Source: SZUA-254 sp035292425 (GTDB lineage: Bacteria > Bacteroidota > Ignavibacteria > UBA10030 > SZUA-254). From it: a DNA stretch of 17,318 nt. Location of the stretch: positions 1-17,318 of the forward strand of contig DATDQD010000286.1 in the NCBI GenBank assembly GCA_035292425.1, in the 5' to 3' direction. The position numbers were made by a program, and so were the translations under genes. The notes beneath the pieces were generated by a model. The model ran no database searches. It saw only the letters and a list, made by a program, of their open reading frames with translations, and was not told the origin of the DNA. How positions within the stretch are numbered: the first letter of the stretch is position 1; each line of letters begins with the position of its first letter. This document shows, in pieces, positions 1 through 7,885 of the stretch.

Positions 1-2
1 GG

Positions 3-707
3 GGAGGGCCCGGGGAGGGGAGGTTTCTGCCGTTTTATCATTTCCGGCAGGGTCTGGTCGCGATGCTTTGGATCGCGCTTCTCCCTCTCGCCTATGTCCT
101 GTTCACCGTGAACCCGGTCTCCCGTTACCTCCTCCTCGTCACACCGGTGGCGGTGGCGATGGCGTACTTCTACCTCCACGAACTTCTCCGGGACCGATCC
201 CCCGCCCTCCGTTACGGGATCGTCCTCGCGTTGACGGCGATCGTCATGGTGCAGAACCAGGCCGTGACGTCCAGGTACGTCACTCCCCACCTGGATGCGT
301 TCACCGTGGGGGTCGAATCGTGCCTCATCCCGATCGGACAATGGCTGAAAAAACAGACGCCCCCGGGGACGGTCGTGATGACGGGGGACGTCGGGACCCT
401 GGGATATTTTTCGGAGCGGACGATCTGCGATTTCAACGGAATCGTCTCTCCGGGCGTGGAGGCGTCCCGCAGGGACAACGAGGGGTTCACGGAGCTCCTG
501 CGGCAGAGGCGCTGGGGGGAATATTGCGCGCCCGCCTACATCGTCCACCGGTCGGCCGTATCCGGGGAGCTGGCGGACGTGGCGGGCCTGGTCCCGATCA
601 TGACGCGGCCCTTCCCGGGACTCTCGATTTCGGACATGGAGATGGCGTATTTTACGGTCTACCGCGTGGATTACTCTTCTCCGGACAAATTACTGACTGC
701 GAGGTGA
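3..707 (+). CDS. GT-C family membrane glycosyltransferase, C-terminal part (5' end outside window)
   Basis: The frame is open from the first bases of the window, so the ATG at 63 is internal and this is the end of a longer protein. The visible part has about three hydrophobic segments (around the LWIALLPLAYVLF stretch, the SRYLLLVTPVAVAMAYFYL stretch and the GIVLALTAIVMVQ stretch). A soluble C-terminal domain follows, containing GDVGTLGYFSERTICDFNGIVSP. A run of helices with an SRYLL motif, then a periplasmic domain with a 'GD-x-G-x-x-GYFS-x-R-x-I-x-D-x-x-G-x-VSP' pattern, is typical of ArnT/PMT-like GT-C enzymes. These transfer sugars from polyprenyl-phosphate donors to lipid or protein on the outer face of the inner membrane. 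The catalytic first loop lies outside the window, so donor and acceptor cannot be judged. The next gene starts 4 bases after the stop, which suggests an operon. Confidence 0.72.
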   Translation, partial: GGPGEGRFLPFYHFRQGLVAMLWIALLPLAYVLFTVNPVSRYLLLVTPVAVAMAYFYLHELLRDRSPALRYGIVLALTAIVMVQNQAVTSRYVTPHLDAFTVGVESCLIPIGQWLKKQTPPGTVVMTGDVGTLGYFSERTICDFNGIVSPGVEASRRDNEGFTELLRQRRWGEYCAPAYIVHRSAVSGELADVAGLVPIMTRPFPGLSISDMEMAYFTVYRVDYSSPDKLLTAR

Positions 708-711
708 GCGG

Positions 712-1704
712 ATGGCTGCATTGAAAGTGGGCGTGATCGGGACCGGGCATCTCGGGTCCCTCCACGCGAAACTCTGGAAGGACGTCCCGTCCGCCGTCCT
801 CGCCGGCGTGTTCGATGTGAATGAAAGGCGGTGCGCGGAGATCGCGCGCGCGACGAAGAGCCGGGCCTTCGCGTCGCTCGGAGCGCTGCTCGCCGCCGTG
901 GACGCCGTCAGCGTCGTCACGCCGACCAGCACGCACGCGGCCATCGCCGGCGAGGCGATCGCCGCCGGGAAGCACGTCTTCATCGAAAAGCCGATCACCC
1001 GGACCGAGGAGGAGGCCGGGGCGCTGATCAGGGCGGCGAAGGAGAAGAAGGTCAAGATCCAGGTGGGACATATCGAGCGGTTTAATCCCGCGATCCTCGC
1101 GCTCGAGAGCTACCGGATCCGCCCGATGTTCGTGGAGTCGCACCGCCTCGCCCAGTTCAATCCCCGCTCCACCGACGTCGACGTGGTCCTCGACCTCATG
1201 ATCCACGACATCGACATCATCGTGAGCCTTGTGGGCTCACCGGTCGAGAAGGTGGACGCCAACGGCGTTGCGGTTGTTTCGGAAAATCTGGATATTGCCA
1301 ACGCCAGGATACAATTCGCCAACGGCTGCGTCGCGAACGTCACCGCCAGCAGGATCTCCCGGAAAAAAATGCGCAAGATGCGCCTCTTCCAGAGGGACGC
1401 CTACATCTCCGTCGATTTCCTGGCGGGGGAGTCGGAGGTGTTCCGAATGGTCGACGGACCGGACGCGGCGTCCGGGGGCACTAAAAAACTCGGTGAGATC
1501 CGGACGGGGAGCGGGAAGAAGACGATCGTGTACCAGAAACCGAAAATCAAAAAGATCAACCCCCTCGGCTACGAGCTCGCACAATTTGTGAATGCGATCC
1601 TGCTCGACAAAGACCCCCCCGTGACGGGGGAGGACGGGCTCCTGGCGTTGAACGTGGCGCACCGGATCCTGGCGAGCATCAGGGAGCAGAAATTACCGGC
1701 ATGA
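712..1704 (+). CDS. Gfo/Idh/MocA family NAD(P)-dependent sugar oxidoreductase
   Basis: A 330-residue cytoplasmic oxidoreductase of normal family length. The N-terminal Rossmann fold shows GTGHLGSLHA (GxGxxG at residues 10-15). The EKP motif at 92-94 carries the conserved lysine, GHIERFNPA lies at 119-127, and DLMIHDID at 161-168 has the histidine usually found at the active site. Family members oxidise or reduce a hydroxyl of a sugar, often a nucleotide sugar. The GHIERFNPA block resembles the WlbA/GnnA type of UDP-GlcNAc 3-dehydrogenases, but that substrate is inference. No partner aminotransferase of the GnnB/WlbE type is seen in the window. A GAGG ribosome site lies 7 bases before the ATG. 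The gene follows a glycosyltransferase by 4 bases and overlaps cca by 4 bases, so it is probably translated in a coupled operon and may serve cell-surface sugar synthesis. Confidence 0.85.
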   Translation: MAALKVGVIGTGHLGSLHAKLWKDVPSAVLAGVFDVNERRCAEIARATKSRAFASLGALLAAVDAVSVVTPTSTHAAIAGEAIAAGKHVFIEKPITRTEEEAGALIRAAKEKKVKIQVGHIERFNPAILALESYRIRPMFVESHRLAQFNPRSTDVDVVLDLMIHDIDIIVSLVGSPVEKVDANGVAVVSENLDIANARIQFANGCVANVTASRISRKKMRKMRLFQRDAYISVDFLAGESEVFRMVDGPDAASGGTKKLGEIRTGSGKKTIVYQKPKIKKINPLGYELAQFVNAILLDKDPPVTGEDGLLALNVAHRILASIREQKLPA

Positions 1705-3122
1705 AACGAAAACCATCCGGCGTGAAGGATACACTCCACATCACCAGCGCGGCGCTCGGCAGCGTCGGGGCCGTCGCGGACCGCCTCGGCGCCGAGGTCT
1801 ACGTCGTCGGCGGGTACGTGCGCGACCTCCTCCTCGGCCGCGAGGTGGAGGACATCGACATCACCGTGCTGGGGGACGGAGTGGCCTTCGCCCGCGAGGC
1901 GGCCGAAGCACTCGGGGCGCGCCCGGTCGTGGTCTTCGAGAAATTCGGCACGGCCATGGTGCCGTACGGCGGGGGGAAGATCGAGTTCGTCTCGGCGAGG
2001 CAGGAGAGCTATTCGAAGGATTCCCGGAAGCCCGACGTGAAAAGAGGCACGCTTACCGCCGACCTGTCGCGGCGCGATTTCACGGTAAACGCCATCGCGG
2101 CATCGCTCAACGCGGGGCGGTTCGGCGAGATCGTCGATCCGTTCGACGGCCGGGCCGACCTGGCCGCGGGCCTCCTCCGGACCCCCCTCGAACCCCGGAA
2201 GACGTTCGACGACGATCCGCTGCGGATGATGCGGGCCCTGCGGTTCGCCGCGCAGCTGCAGTTCCGCATCCAGCCGGAGGCGCTCACCGCCATCGGCGCC
2301 ATGGCCGGCCGCCTGGCGATCGTTTCGCGGGAGCGGATCACCGATGAGTTCATGAAGATCCTCGCCTCGCCGAAACCCTCCATCGGGCTTTCGCTCCTCC
2401 AGCAGACCGGTCTGGCCAAACACGTGTTCCCCGAACTCACCGACCTGGTGGGGGTCGAACAGAGGAAGGACTACCACCACAAGGACGTCTTCCTCCACAC
2501 GCTGAAGGTGGTGGACAATATCTGCGAATCGACAGGCGACGTCTGGCTCCGCTTCGCCGCGCTGGTGCACGACATCGCCAAGCCCCGGACGAAGGCGTTC
2601 AAGGAGGACATCGGGTGGACCTTCCACGGCCACGAGGACCTCGGGGCGCGGATGATGAAATCGATCTTCCGGCGGCTCCGGCTTCCGATGGACAGGCTCC
2701 CCTACGTGGAGAAACTGGTCCGGCTCCACCTCCGGCCGATGGTGCTCGTGAAGGAGGAAATCACCGATTCCGCCATCCGGCGGCTGCTCTTCGATGCGGG
2801 CGAGGACATCGACGACCTGATGAAATTGTGCCGCGCCGATATCACCTCCCAGAACCCCTCCCGGGTTGTCCGATATCTCAAAAATTACGATATTGTCATG
2901 GAGAAGATGAGGGAAGTGGAGGAGATGGACAGGCTGCGGAACTGGCAGCCGCCTGTCCGGGGCGAGGAAATTATGCAGATCTGCGGCATTGAACCCGGAC
3001 CGATCGTCGGAGTGTTGAAAAAACGGATCGAAGACGCCATTCTCGAGGGAACCATCCCGAATGAACACGATCCGGCCCTCGAATACCTTCTGAAAATCAA
3101 GGACGAAATCCTCGGAGGCTGA
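1701..3122 (+). CDS. cca: CCA tRNA nucleotidyltransferase with HD domain
   Basis: Adds or repairs the 3'-terminal CCA of tRNAs using CTP and ATP, in the cytoplasm. The 473-residue protein has the class II nucleotidyltransferase head: GGYVRDLLLGR at 37-47, the metal-binding DID at 51-53, RRDFTVNAIA at 124-133 and DDPLRMMRALRFA at 171-183, then RERITDEF at 210-217. A C-terminal HD domain has H266, the H290-D291 pair and HGHE at 309-312, so phosphohydrolase activity on tRNA ends is plausible. Poly(A) polymerase and A-adding enzymes share the head domain, but the HD tail and length fit a bacterial CCA enzyme better. The start ATG overlaps the stop of the upstream oxidoreductase (ATGA), and the nearest purine-rich site (AGGGAG at about 1681) is rather far. 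Translational coupling is therefore likely. Confidence 0.92.
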   Translation: MKRKPSGVKDTLHITSAALGSVGAVADRLGAEVYVVGGYVRDLLLGREVEDIDITVLGDGVAFAREAAEALGARPVVVFEKFGTAMVPYGGGKIEFVSARQESYSKDSRKPDVKRGTLTADLSRRDFTVNAIAASLNAGRFGEIVDPFDGRADLAAGLLRTPLEPRKTFDDDPLRMMRALRFAAQLQFRIQPEALTAIGAMAGRLAIVSRERITDEFMKILASPKPSIGLSLLQQTGLAKHVFPELTDLVGVEQRKDYHHKDVFLHTLKVVDNICESTGDVWLRFAALVHDIAKPRTKAFKEDIGWTFHGHEDLGARMMKSIFRRLRLPMDRLPYVEKLVRLHLRPMVLVKEEITDSAIRRLLFDAGEDIDDLMKLCRADITSQNPSRVVRYLKNYDIVMEKMREVEEMDRLRNWQPPVRGEEIMQICGIEPGPIVGVLKKRIEDAILEGTIPNEHDPALEYLLKIKDEILGG

Positions 3123-3151
3123 CCCGAATCGGGGCATTTCCTTTCGCTGCA

Positions 3152-3180
3152 ACCTTTTAACAATATTTACGTCTAAAGGT
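3152..3180 (+). promoter_or_regulatory. AT-rich leader with a dyad reaching the tolC-like gene's ribosome site
   Basis: The 65 bases between cca and the export operon are clearly richer in A and T than the surrounding genes. They contain ACCTTT at 3152-3157 and its exact inverse AAAGGT at 3175-3180, separated by 17 bases that include CAATATT. The right arm overlaps the likely Shine-Dalgarno sequence. The dyad could be a protein operator or an RNA hairpin that hides the ribosome site. CAATAT at 3161-3166 could serve as a -10 element, but no good -35 is visible. The arms are only 6 bases long, so chance is possible. Confidence 0.3.
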
Positions 3181-3181
3181 G
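3175..3181 (+). promoter_or_regulatory. Ribosome binding site that decides the TolC-family start
   Basis: AAAGGTG lies 6 bases before the ATG at 3188. The alternative in-frame starts, GTG at 3179 and ATG at 3230, have no comparable site, so 3188 is preferred. Confidence 0.5.
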
Positions 3182-3187
3182 TGTTAT

Positions 3188-4582
3188 ATGATATCCTTTC
3201 CACTTTCAAATCGTATATCCAATACGCCCATGTCCCAAAAAATGATAACGGGGATTCTCTGTCTGTTCCTGGGAACGGGGATCGCGGTATCCCAGACGGG
3301 GAAGGTCCTGACGCTCGACGCCGCAGTGCAACTGGCCCTGGAACGGAACGTCCAGGTGATCCAGGCCCGAAACCGCCTCGAAGGGAGCCACGCCCAGACG
3401 CGCGCCGCCTATGGGGGGCTTCTTCCCACCCTTTCCGCTTCGGGATCGTTTTCCCGGCAGCAGCAGTGGCAGGAGGGAGGCGTCACATTGATCAACGGCG
3501 TCCCCTACCAGTATCCCCCGGGGTTCAGCGCGAACAATAATTACAACGCCGGAATCAGAAGCAGTCTCACGCTGTTCGACGGGTTCGCCAACACCTCCGA
3601 CATCTCCCGGGCGCAGGCGAACGCCTCTTCCAGCCAATTCTCGGTCAGGCGGACCGAACAGACGGTCATCATCCAGACCCACGTGCTGTTCCTGGGGATC
3701 GCGCGCGCCTACCAGCTCCTGGGCGTGGCGGACGACAACCTGAAGCGCTCGCGCCGCCAGTTGGAGCGGATCACAGAGTCGAACAAGGTGGGGGCGGTGG
3801 CCCTGGCCGACGTCTACCGCCAGCGGGTGCAGGCGGGGAACGACGAACTCGCCGTCATCCAGGCCCAGAGCAATTACGAGTCGTCGAAGGCGGACCTGAT
3901 CGCGTACCTCGGCGTCGAATACGACGAGAAGGCCTGGATCATCGACGTCTCCCAGGCCCCGACGGACATCGACACGACTGAATTCGGCGAGCTGAACCAC
4001 CGGTACGACAACTTCGACAACCTCGTCGCGACGGGCGTGGAACAGCGCCCCGATCACCAGGCGACGGGCGAGGCCCTGAACGCAGCTTCTTCGTCCGTGA
4101 CCATCGCCCGCGCCGGCCACCTTCCCACGGTGAGCGCGGGAGGATCGTATGGGTATTCGAACCCCAAGCTGGACAAGCTGACCGACAACCGGAGCCTGTC
4201 GCTCAACCTGAGCGTCAGCCTCCCCATTTTCAACGGCTTCGGGACCTCGAACGCGGTGGAACAGGCCAGGATCCAGGAAATGAACGCCCGCGAGGACATG
4301 GAACAGTCGAAGCGCCAGATCGCGGTCGACGTCAGGAAGGCGCTGCTGAATCTTGAGCAGGCGGAAAAACGGCTGATCGTGACGAAGACCAGCGTCTTCT
4401 CGGCCGAGATGGACAGGAAGATCGCCGAGGAGAAGTACAACCTCGGGGCGGGGACGCTGCTCGACATGCTCGTGGCGACCGCGAATTACACCAACGCCGT
4501 GAGCGGGAAGGTCAACTCCATCTTCGACTTCCTGCTCGCGAAGAAATCGATGGAATACGCGCTCGGGTCCATCACACAATAA
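3188..4582 (+). CDS. TolC-family outer membrane efflux protein
   Basis: Outer-membrane channel and periplasmic tunnel that would form the exit duct for the adaptor and ABC transporter encoded just downstream. With the start at 3188 the protein has 464 residues, normal for the family. A signal peptide is visible in MITGILCLFLGTGIAVSQ, with cleavage probably near AVS-Q. The mature protein starts LTLDAAVQLALERNVQVIQARN, the usual OEP opening. The two-fold TolC repeat is visible: LTLFDGFANTSDISRAQAN in the first half matches LPIFNGFGTSNAVEQARIQ in the second. Long heptad-rich helices (for example VRKALLNLEQAEKRLIV) form the tunnel. The near-C-terminal YNLGAGTLLDMLVA is also typical. The ATG at 3230 would give a more compact signal peptide but lacks a ribosome site. 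The gap to the adaptor gene is 28 bases, consistent with one operon. Confidence 0.9.
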   Translation: MISFPLSNRISNTPMSQKMITGILCLFLGTGIAVSQTGKVLTLDAAVQLALERNVQVIQARNRLEGSHAQTRAAYGGLLPTLSASGSFSRQQQWQEGGVTLINGVPYQYPPGFSANNNYNAGIRSSLTLFDGFANTSDISRAQANASSSQFSVRRTEQTVIIQTHVLFLGIARAYQLLGVADDNLKRSRRQLERITESNKVGAVALADVYRQRVQAGNDELAVIQAQSNYESSKADLIAYLGVEYDEKAWIIDVSQAPTDIDTTEFGELNHRYDNFDNLVATGVEQRPDHQATGEALNAASSSVTIARAGHLPTVSAGGSYGYSNPKLDKLTDNRSLSLNLSVSLPIFNGFGTSNAVEQARIQEMNAREDMEQSKRQIAVDVRKALLNLEQAEKRLIVTKTSVFSAEMDRKIAEEKYNLGAGTLLDMLVATANYTNAVSGKVNSIFDFLLAKKSMEYALGSITQ

Positions 4583-4610
4583 TTTTCTGCAAACCGGAGG
4601 TTCACCACGC

Positions 4611-5879
4611 ATGGCAAACGGACTTAAAAAATCGAAAAAGAAGGTTATCATCATTGCGATACTCGGGGCGGCGCTGCTCGTCCTGGCGCTGCTGGTGATT
4701 CTCGGCAGCAAGAACGAGCCGGTGGTCCAGATCCAGACCGAAAAGGTCGCGATGCGGACCGTCACCCAGACGGTGCTCGCCACCGGGAAGATCCACCCTG
4801 AGATCCAGGTACTGATCTCTCCCGAGGTCAGCGGCGAAATCACCGAGCTCCCCGTGAAAGAGGGGATGAGGGTGACCAGGGGCGATCTCCTGATGAGAAT
4901 CAAGCCCGACATCTATGTTGCGGCGAGGGACCGCGCGGCCGCGGGGCTGGCGTCGGCCAGGGCGAACCTCTCGCAGGGCGAATCGGAGCAGAAGCGGGCG
5001 AACGAACTCTTCCAGAAGGGCCTGATCTCGGAATCGGAGCTGGAGGCCGCCAGGACCACGTACGAAACCAGGCGGGCGTTCTACGACCAGTCGCAGGCCT
5101 CGCTCAACCAGGCCAGCGAGGACCTTCACAAGACGACCATTTACGCCCCGATGTCGGGCACCATCAGCGCGCTCTCCGTCGAGGCCGGCGAGAGGGTGCT
5201 CGGCACGGCCCAGTTCCAGGGGACCCAGGTGATGACCGTCGCCGACCTGTCCAACATGGAATCGAGGGTGGACGTGGGCGAGAACGACATCGTGCTGATT
5301 TCCCCGGGCGACACGGTCCGGATCGAAGTGGACGCCATCACGGACAAGAAGCTCACCGGCATCGTCTACGAGATCGGCAACACCGCCAAAACGAAGGGTC
5401 TGGGGAGCCAGGAAGAGGTGACGAATTTCGAGGTCAAGATCCGCATCGTGGACAAGGAACCGAGGCTCCGTCCGGGGATGTCCATGAACGCCACCATCGA
5501 GACTGAAACAAAACAGAACGTCCTTACCGTCCCGATCCAGAGCGTCACCGTCAGGATGCCGGAGGGCATGATGAACGGCGAAAAACCGGAGGGAGGCGAC
5601 GAAGAGGAAGCCGACGCGATGGGTGCCAACAACTCCCGGGCGAAGAAGAAGTCGGAAAAACCGAAAGAGGTCGTGTTCGTGGTGGAGGACAACGCCGTGA
5701 AATCGTACGAGGTGAAACGGGGGATCTCCGACGACGCGTACACCGAGATCGTCTCGGGCATCAAGGAAAACCAGGAGATCGTCTCGGGAAGTTACAAGGC
5801 GATCAACAGGGAGCTCAAGGACGGTTCCAAGGTGCGCGTCGAGAACGACGTGAAGAAGGACAAACCGGGCGCTTCCTGA
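4611..5879 (+). CDS. MacA/HlyD-type periplasmic adaptor subunit
   Basis: Membrane fusion protein that would link the ABC permeases in the inner membrane to the TolC-like channel. The 422-residue protein has a lysine-rich cytoplasmic start and one membrane anchor at about 11-32. A split biotinyl-lipoyl domain lies around 60-100 and 178-212 (ATGKI, EVSGEITELPVKEGMRV and APMSGTISALSVEAGERV). It brackets an alpha-helical hairpin at about 103-172. A beta-barrel follows (YEIGNTAKT, RPGMSMNATIET) and then a membrane-proximal domain (VVEDNAVKSYEVKRGISDD). An unusual charged insert, first acidic (GGDEEEADA) then basic (RAKKKSEKPKE), interrupts the barrel-to-MP region at about 318-353. GGAGG stands 10 bases before the ATG. 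It sits between tolC-like and ATPase genes, which supports a MacA-like role. The exported substrate is unknown. Confidence 0.9.
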   Translation: MANGLKKSKKKVIIIAILGAALLVLALLVILGSKNEPVVQIQTEKVAMRTVTQTVLATGKIHPEIQVLISPEVSGEITELPVKEGMRVTRGDLLMRIKPDIYVAARDRAAAGLASARANLSQGESEQKRANELFQKGLISESELEAARTTYETRRAFYDQSQASLNQASEDLHKTTIYAPMSGTISALSVEAGERVLGTAQFQGTQVMTVADLSNMESRVDVGENDIVLISPGDTVRIEVDAITDKKLTGIVYEIGNTAKTKGLGSQEEVTNFEVKIRIVDKEPRLRPGMSMNATIETETKQNVLTVPIQSVTVRMPEGMMNGEKPEGGDEEEADAMGANNSRAKKKSEKPKEVVFVVEDNAVKSYEVKRGISDDAYTEIVSGIKENQEIVSGSYKAINRELKDGSKVRVENDVKKDKPGAS

Positions 5880-5927
5880 CCACGGAAACAGACAACCAGC
5901 ACAAACTCAGAAACGAGCGGTTCTTTT

Positions 5928-6644
5928 ATGCAGGATTCGAACGTCATCCATCTCCAGCAAATCACGAAAAGTTACGACATGGGCGGGGTCGAGCAGGTCA
6001 ATGCCCTCAGGGGCGTATCGCTCGAAATCCGGAAGAACGAATACGTGGCCATCATGGGCCCCTCGGGCTCCGGGAAGTCGACGCTCATGAACATCATCGG
6101 CTGCCTTGACACCCCGACCTCGGGGCGATATGAATTCAACGGCGTCAACGTCAGCGAGATGAACGACAACGAGCTGGCGAAGGTCAGGAACAAAGAGATC
6201 GGCTTCGTGTTCCAGACCTTCAACCTTCTGGCGAGGTCGGACGCGCTCCATAACGTGGAGCTCCCCCTGATCTACGCCGGCATGCATTCCTCCGACCGCA
6301 GGCGGCAGGCGACCGAAGCCCTCCAGCACGTCGGGCTGGGGGACCGGGTCCACCACAAGCCGAACGAGCTCTCCGGAGGGCAGCGCCAGCGCGTCGCCAT
6401 CGCGAGGGCGCTGGTCAACAGGCCGTCGATCCTGCTCGCCGACGAACCGACCGGGAACCTGGATTCGAAGACCGGCGACGAGATCATGATCCTGTTCGAG
6501 GACCTGCATAAACTCGGGAACACGATCATCCTGGTCACCCACGAGGAATACATCGCCGAGCACGCCCACCGGATCATCAGGGTCAGGGACGGCGAGGTCG
6601 CAAGCGACGAGACCGCCGAAAAAAGCGCTGCCGTCAAGGCATAA
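5928..6644 (+). CDS. ABC transporter ATP-binding protein, MacB/LolD type
   Basis: Cytoplasmic ATPase of 238 residues that would power the two permeases encoded next to it. All motifs are intact: Walker A GPSGSGKST at 44-52, Q-loop glutamine at 96, signature LSGGQRQRVAIARAL at 148-162, Walker B ILLADEP at 168-174 with catalytic Glu173, D-loop GNLDS and the switch histidine in LVTHE at 205. The ADEPTGNLDS block and the overall length are typical of the MacB/LolD/FtsE subgroup, which drives mechanotransmission across the membrane rather than ordinary solute import. It is a stand-alone ATPase, unlike enterobacterial MacB where this domain is fused to the permease. The ribosome site is weak (GAGCGG, 7 bases upstream). 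The gene lies 48 bases after the adaptor and 11 bases before the first permease. Confidence 0.93.
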   Translation: MQDSNVIHLQQITKSYDMGGVEQVNALRGVSLEIRKNEYVAIMGPSGSGKSTLMNIIGCLDTPTSGRYEFNGVNVSEMNDNELAKVRNKEIGFVFQTFNLLARSDALHNVELPLIYAGMHSSDRRRQATEALQHVGLGDRVHHKPNELSGGQRQRVAIARALVNRPSILLADEPTGNLDSKTGDEIMILFEDLHKLGNTIILVTHEEYIAEHAHRIIRVRDGEVASDETAEKSAAVKA

Positions 6645-6655
6645 AAAGAGGACCC

Positions 6656-7885
6656 ATGTATTTCGCCCAGGAACTGAAAGAGGGTCTCGCGATCGCATTC
6701 CGCGCCATCAGGGCGAACAAGATGCGCTCCGTCCTGACCACCCTCGGGATCATCATCGGCATCGTCGCGGTGACGGGGATGGCCACCGCGATCGACGGCC
6801 TCGACAAGGCGTTCGAGAAGAGCGCGAGGGCCTTCGGGACCGACATTTTATATGTGCAGAAATTCCCCTGGATCTCGAACGAAGACTGGTCGCTCATCCG
6901 GAACCGGCCCGACATCAAAACGGAGTACGTCGACGCGATCGAGCGGCAGGCGAAGCTTTCCTCGGCGGCCGCCCCGGTCGTCGGCCGCAGGATGCCGGTG
7001 ACCAACGGCAACTATGCGCTCGAGGACGCCTTCGTGACCGGAACAACCCACTCCTACAACGAGGCCTCGGGCAACTCCAACATAGACGGGCGGTTCTTCT
7101 CGGCCGAGGAATCCGACGGCGGGCGGCCCGTCTGCGTCATCGGCGCCGTCGTGGCGGAGAAACTCTTCCCCACCGGCGACCCCGTCGGCCAGACGATCCG
7201 GGTCGGCGGCGCCCCGTACCAGGTCCTCGGCGTCTACGAGAAGGCGGGCGGACTCTGGGGCCGGTTCACTTCGGACAACCGCGTGTTCATGCCGCTGAAC
7301 GCCTTCGAAAACCGCTTCGGTTCGCGGCGCTTCGTCACCATCAACGTGAAGGTGGCGGACGTCAACGACATCGAGAACGCGAAGCTCGAGCTGGAAGGCA
7401 TCCTGCGGAAGGTCCGCCGCATCGAGCCGGGGAAAGAGAACAATTTCAACATCAACGCCCAGGAGATCCTCACCCAGACGTTCGGGGCGTTCACGATGAC
7501 CGTCGGAGCCATCGGGCTCTTCATCACGGGACTTTCGCTCCTGGTCGGCGGGATCGGCATCATGAACATCATGTTCGTTTCGGTGACCGAACGGACCAGG
7601 GAGATCGGCATCCGGAAGGCCATCGGGGCCCGGAAGCGCACAATCCTCATGCAGTTCCTGATCGAGGCCGCCGCGCTCTGCCTCATCGGGGGGCTGATCG
7701 GCCTGGCCGTCGCGTTCATCCTCGTGCAGATCGTGAGCCGGGCCTTCGAACTCGAAGCATCGATGCCCGTCTTCATCGTCTTTATTGCGATTTTGGTCTC
7801 TCTCATGGTCGGCCTCACGTCGGGCTTCCTCCCGGCATATCGCGCCGCGAAAATGGACCCCGTGGAGGCCCTGCGCTATGAGTAA
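6656..7885 (+). CDS. ABC transporter permease, MacB/FtsX type (first paralogue)
   Basis: Inner-membrane permease of 409 residues with the MacB topology. A helix at about 26-46 follows the amphipathic ELKEGLAIAFRAIRANKMRS start. A large periplasmic domain covers about 50-275, and three helices of the FtsX domain lie at about 281-308, 335-361 and 371-394. The family hallmark NIMFVSVTERTREIGIRKAIGARK, in two parts around residue 315, is in the cytoplasmic loop that contacts the ATPase. The protein ends DPVEALRYE, the usual MacB tail. GAGGA sits 4 bases before the ATG. The gene overlaps the second permease by 8 bases. It probably pairs with that paralogue as a heterodimer on a dimer of the upstream ATPase. 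Substrate unknown; the lipoprotein-releasing LolCE type is less likely because a TolC-like channel and adaptor are encoded in the same operon. Confidence 0.92.
   Translation: MYFAQELKEGLAIAFRAIRANKMRSVLTTLGIIIGIVAVTGMATAIDGLDKAFEKSARAFGTDILYVQKFPWISNEDWSLIRNRPDIKTEYVDAIERQAKLSSAAAPVVGRRMPVTNGNYALEDAFVTGTTHSYNEASGNSNIDGRFFSAEESDGGRPVCVIGAVVAEKLFPTGDPVGQTIRVGGAPYQVLGVYEKAGGLWGRFTSDNRVFMPLNAFENRFGSRRFVTINVKVADVNDIENAKLELEGILRKVRRIEPGKENNFNINAQEILTQTFGAFTMTVGAIGLFITGLSLLVGGIGIMNIMFVSVTERTREIGIRKAIGARKRTILMQFLIEAAALCLIGGLIGLAVAFILVQIVSRAFELEASMPVFIVFIAILVSLMVGLTSGFLPAYRAAKMDPVEALRYE

Noticed and set aside
63..65. ATG at 63 as the start of the first gene
   Set aside because: The frame is open upstream to the window edge and the sequence fits the last helices of a GT-C protein, so the gene starts outside.
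1569..3209. A long open frame on the minus strand (546 codons) opposite cca
   Set aside because: It is the mirror of a confidently identified gene in GC-rich DNA, is dominated by Arg, Asp, His, Glu and Pro, and has no recognisable motif. The same applies to the minus-strand frames at 3206-4912, 6848-8431 and 9312-10775.
7785..7877. A longer N-terminus for the second permease
   Set aside because: The 31 extra residues overlap the first permease gene, look like out-of-frame Arg/Ser/Trp-rich sequence and precede a standard MacB N-terminus at 7878.
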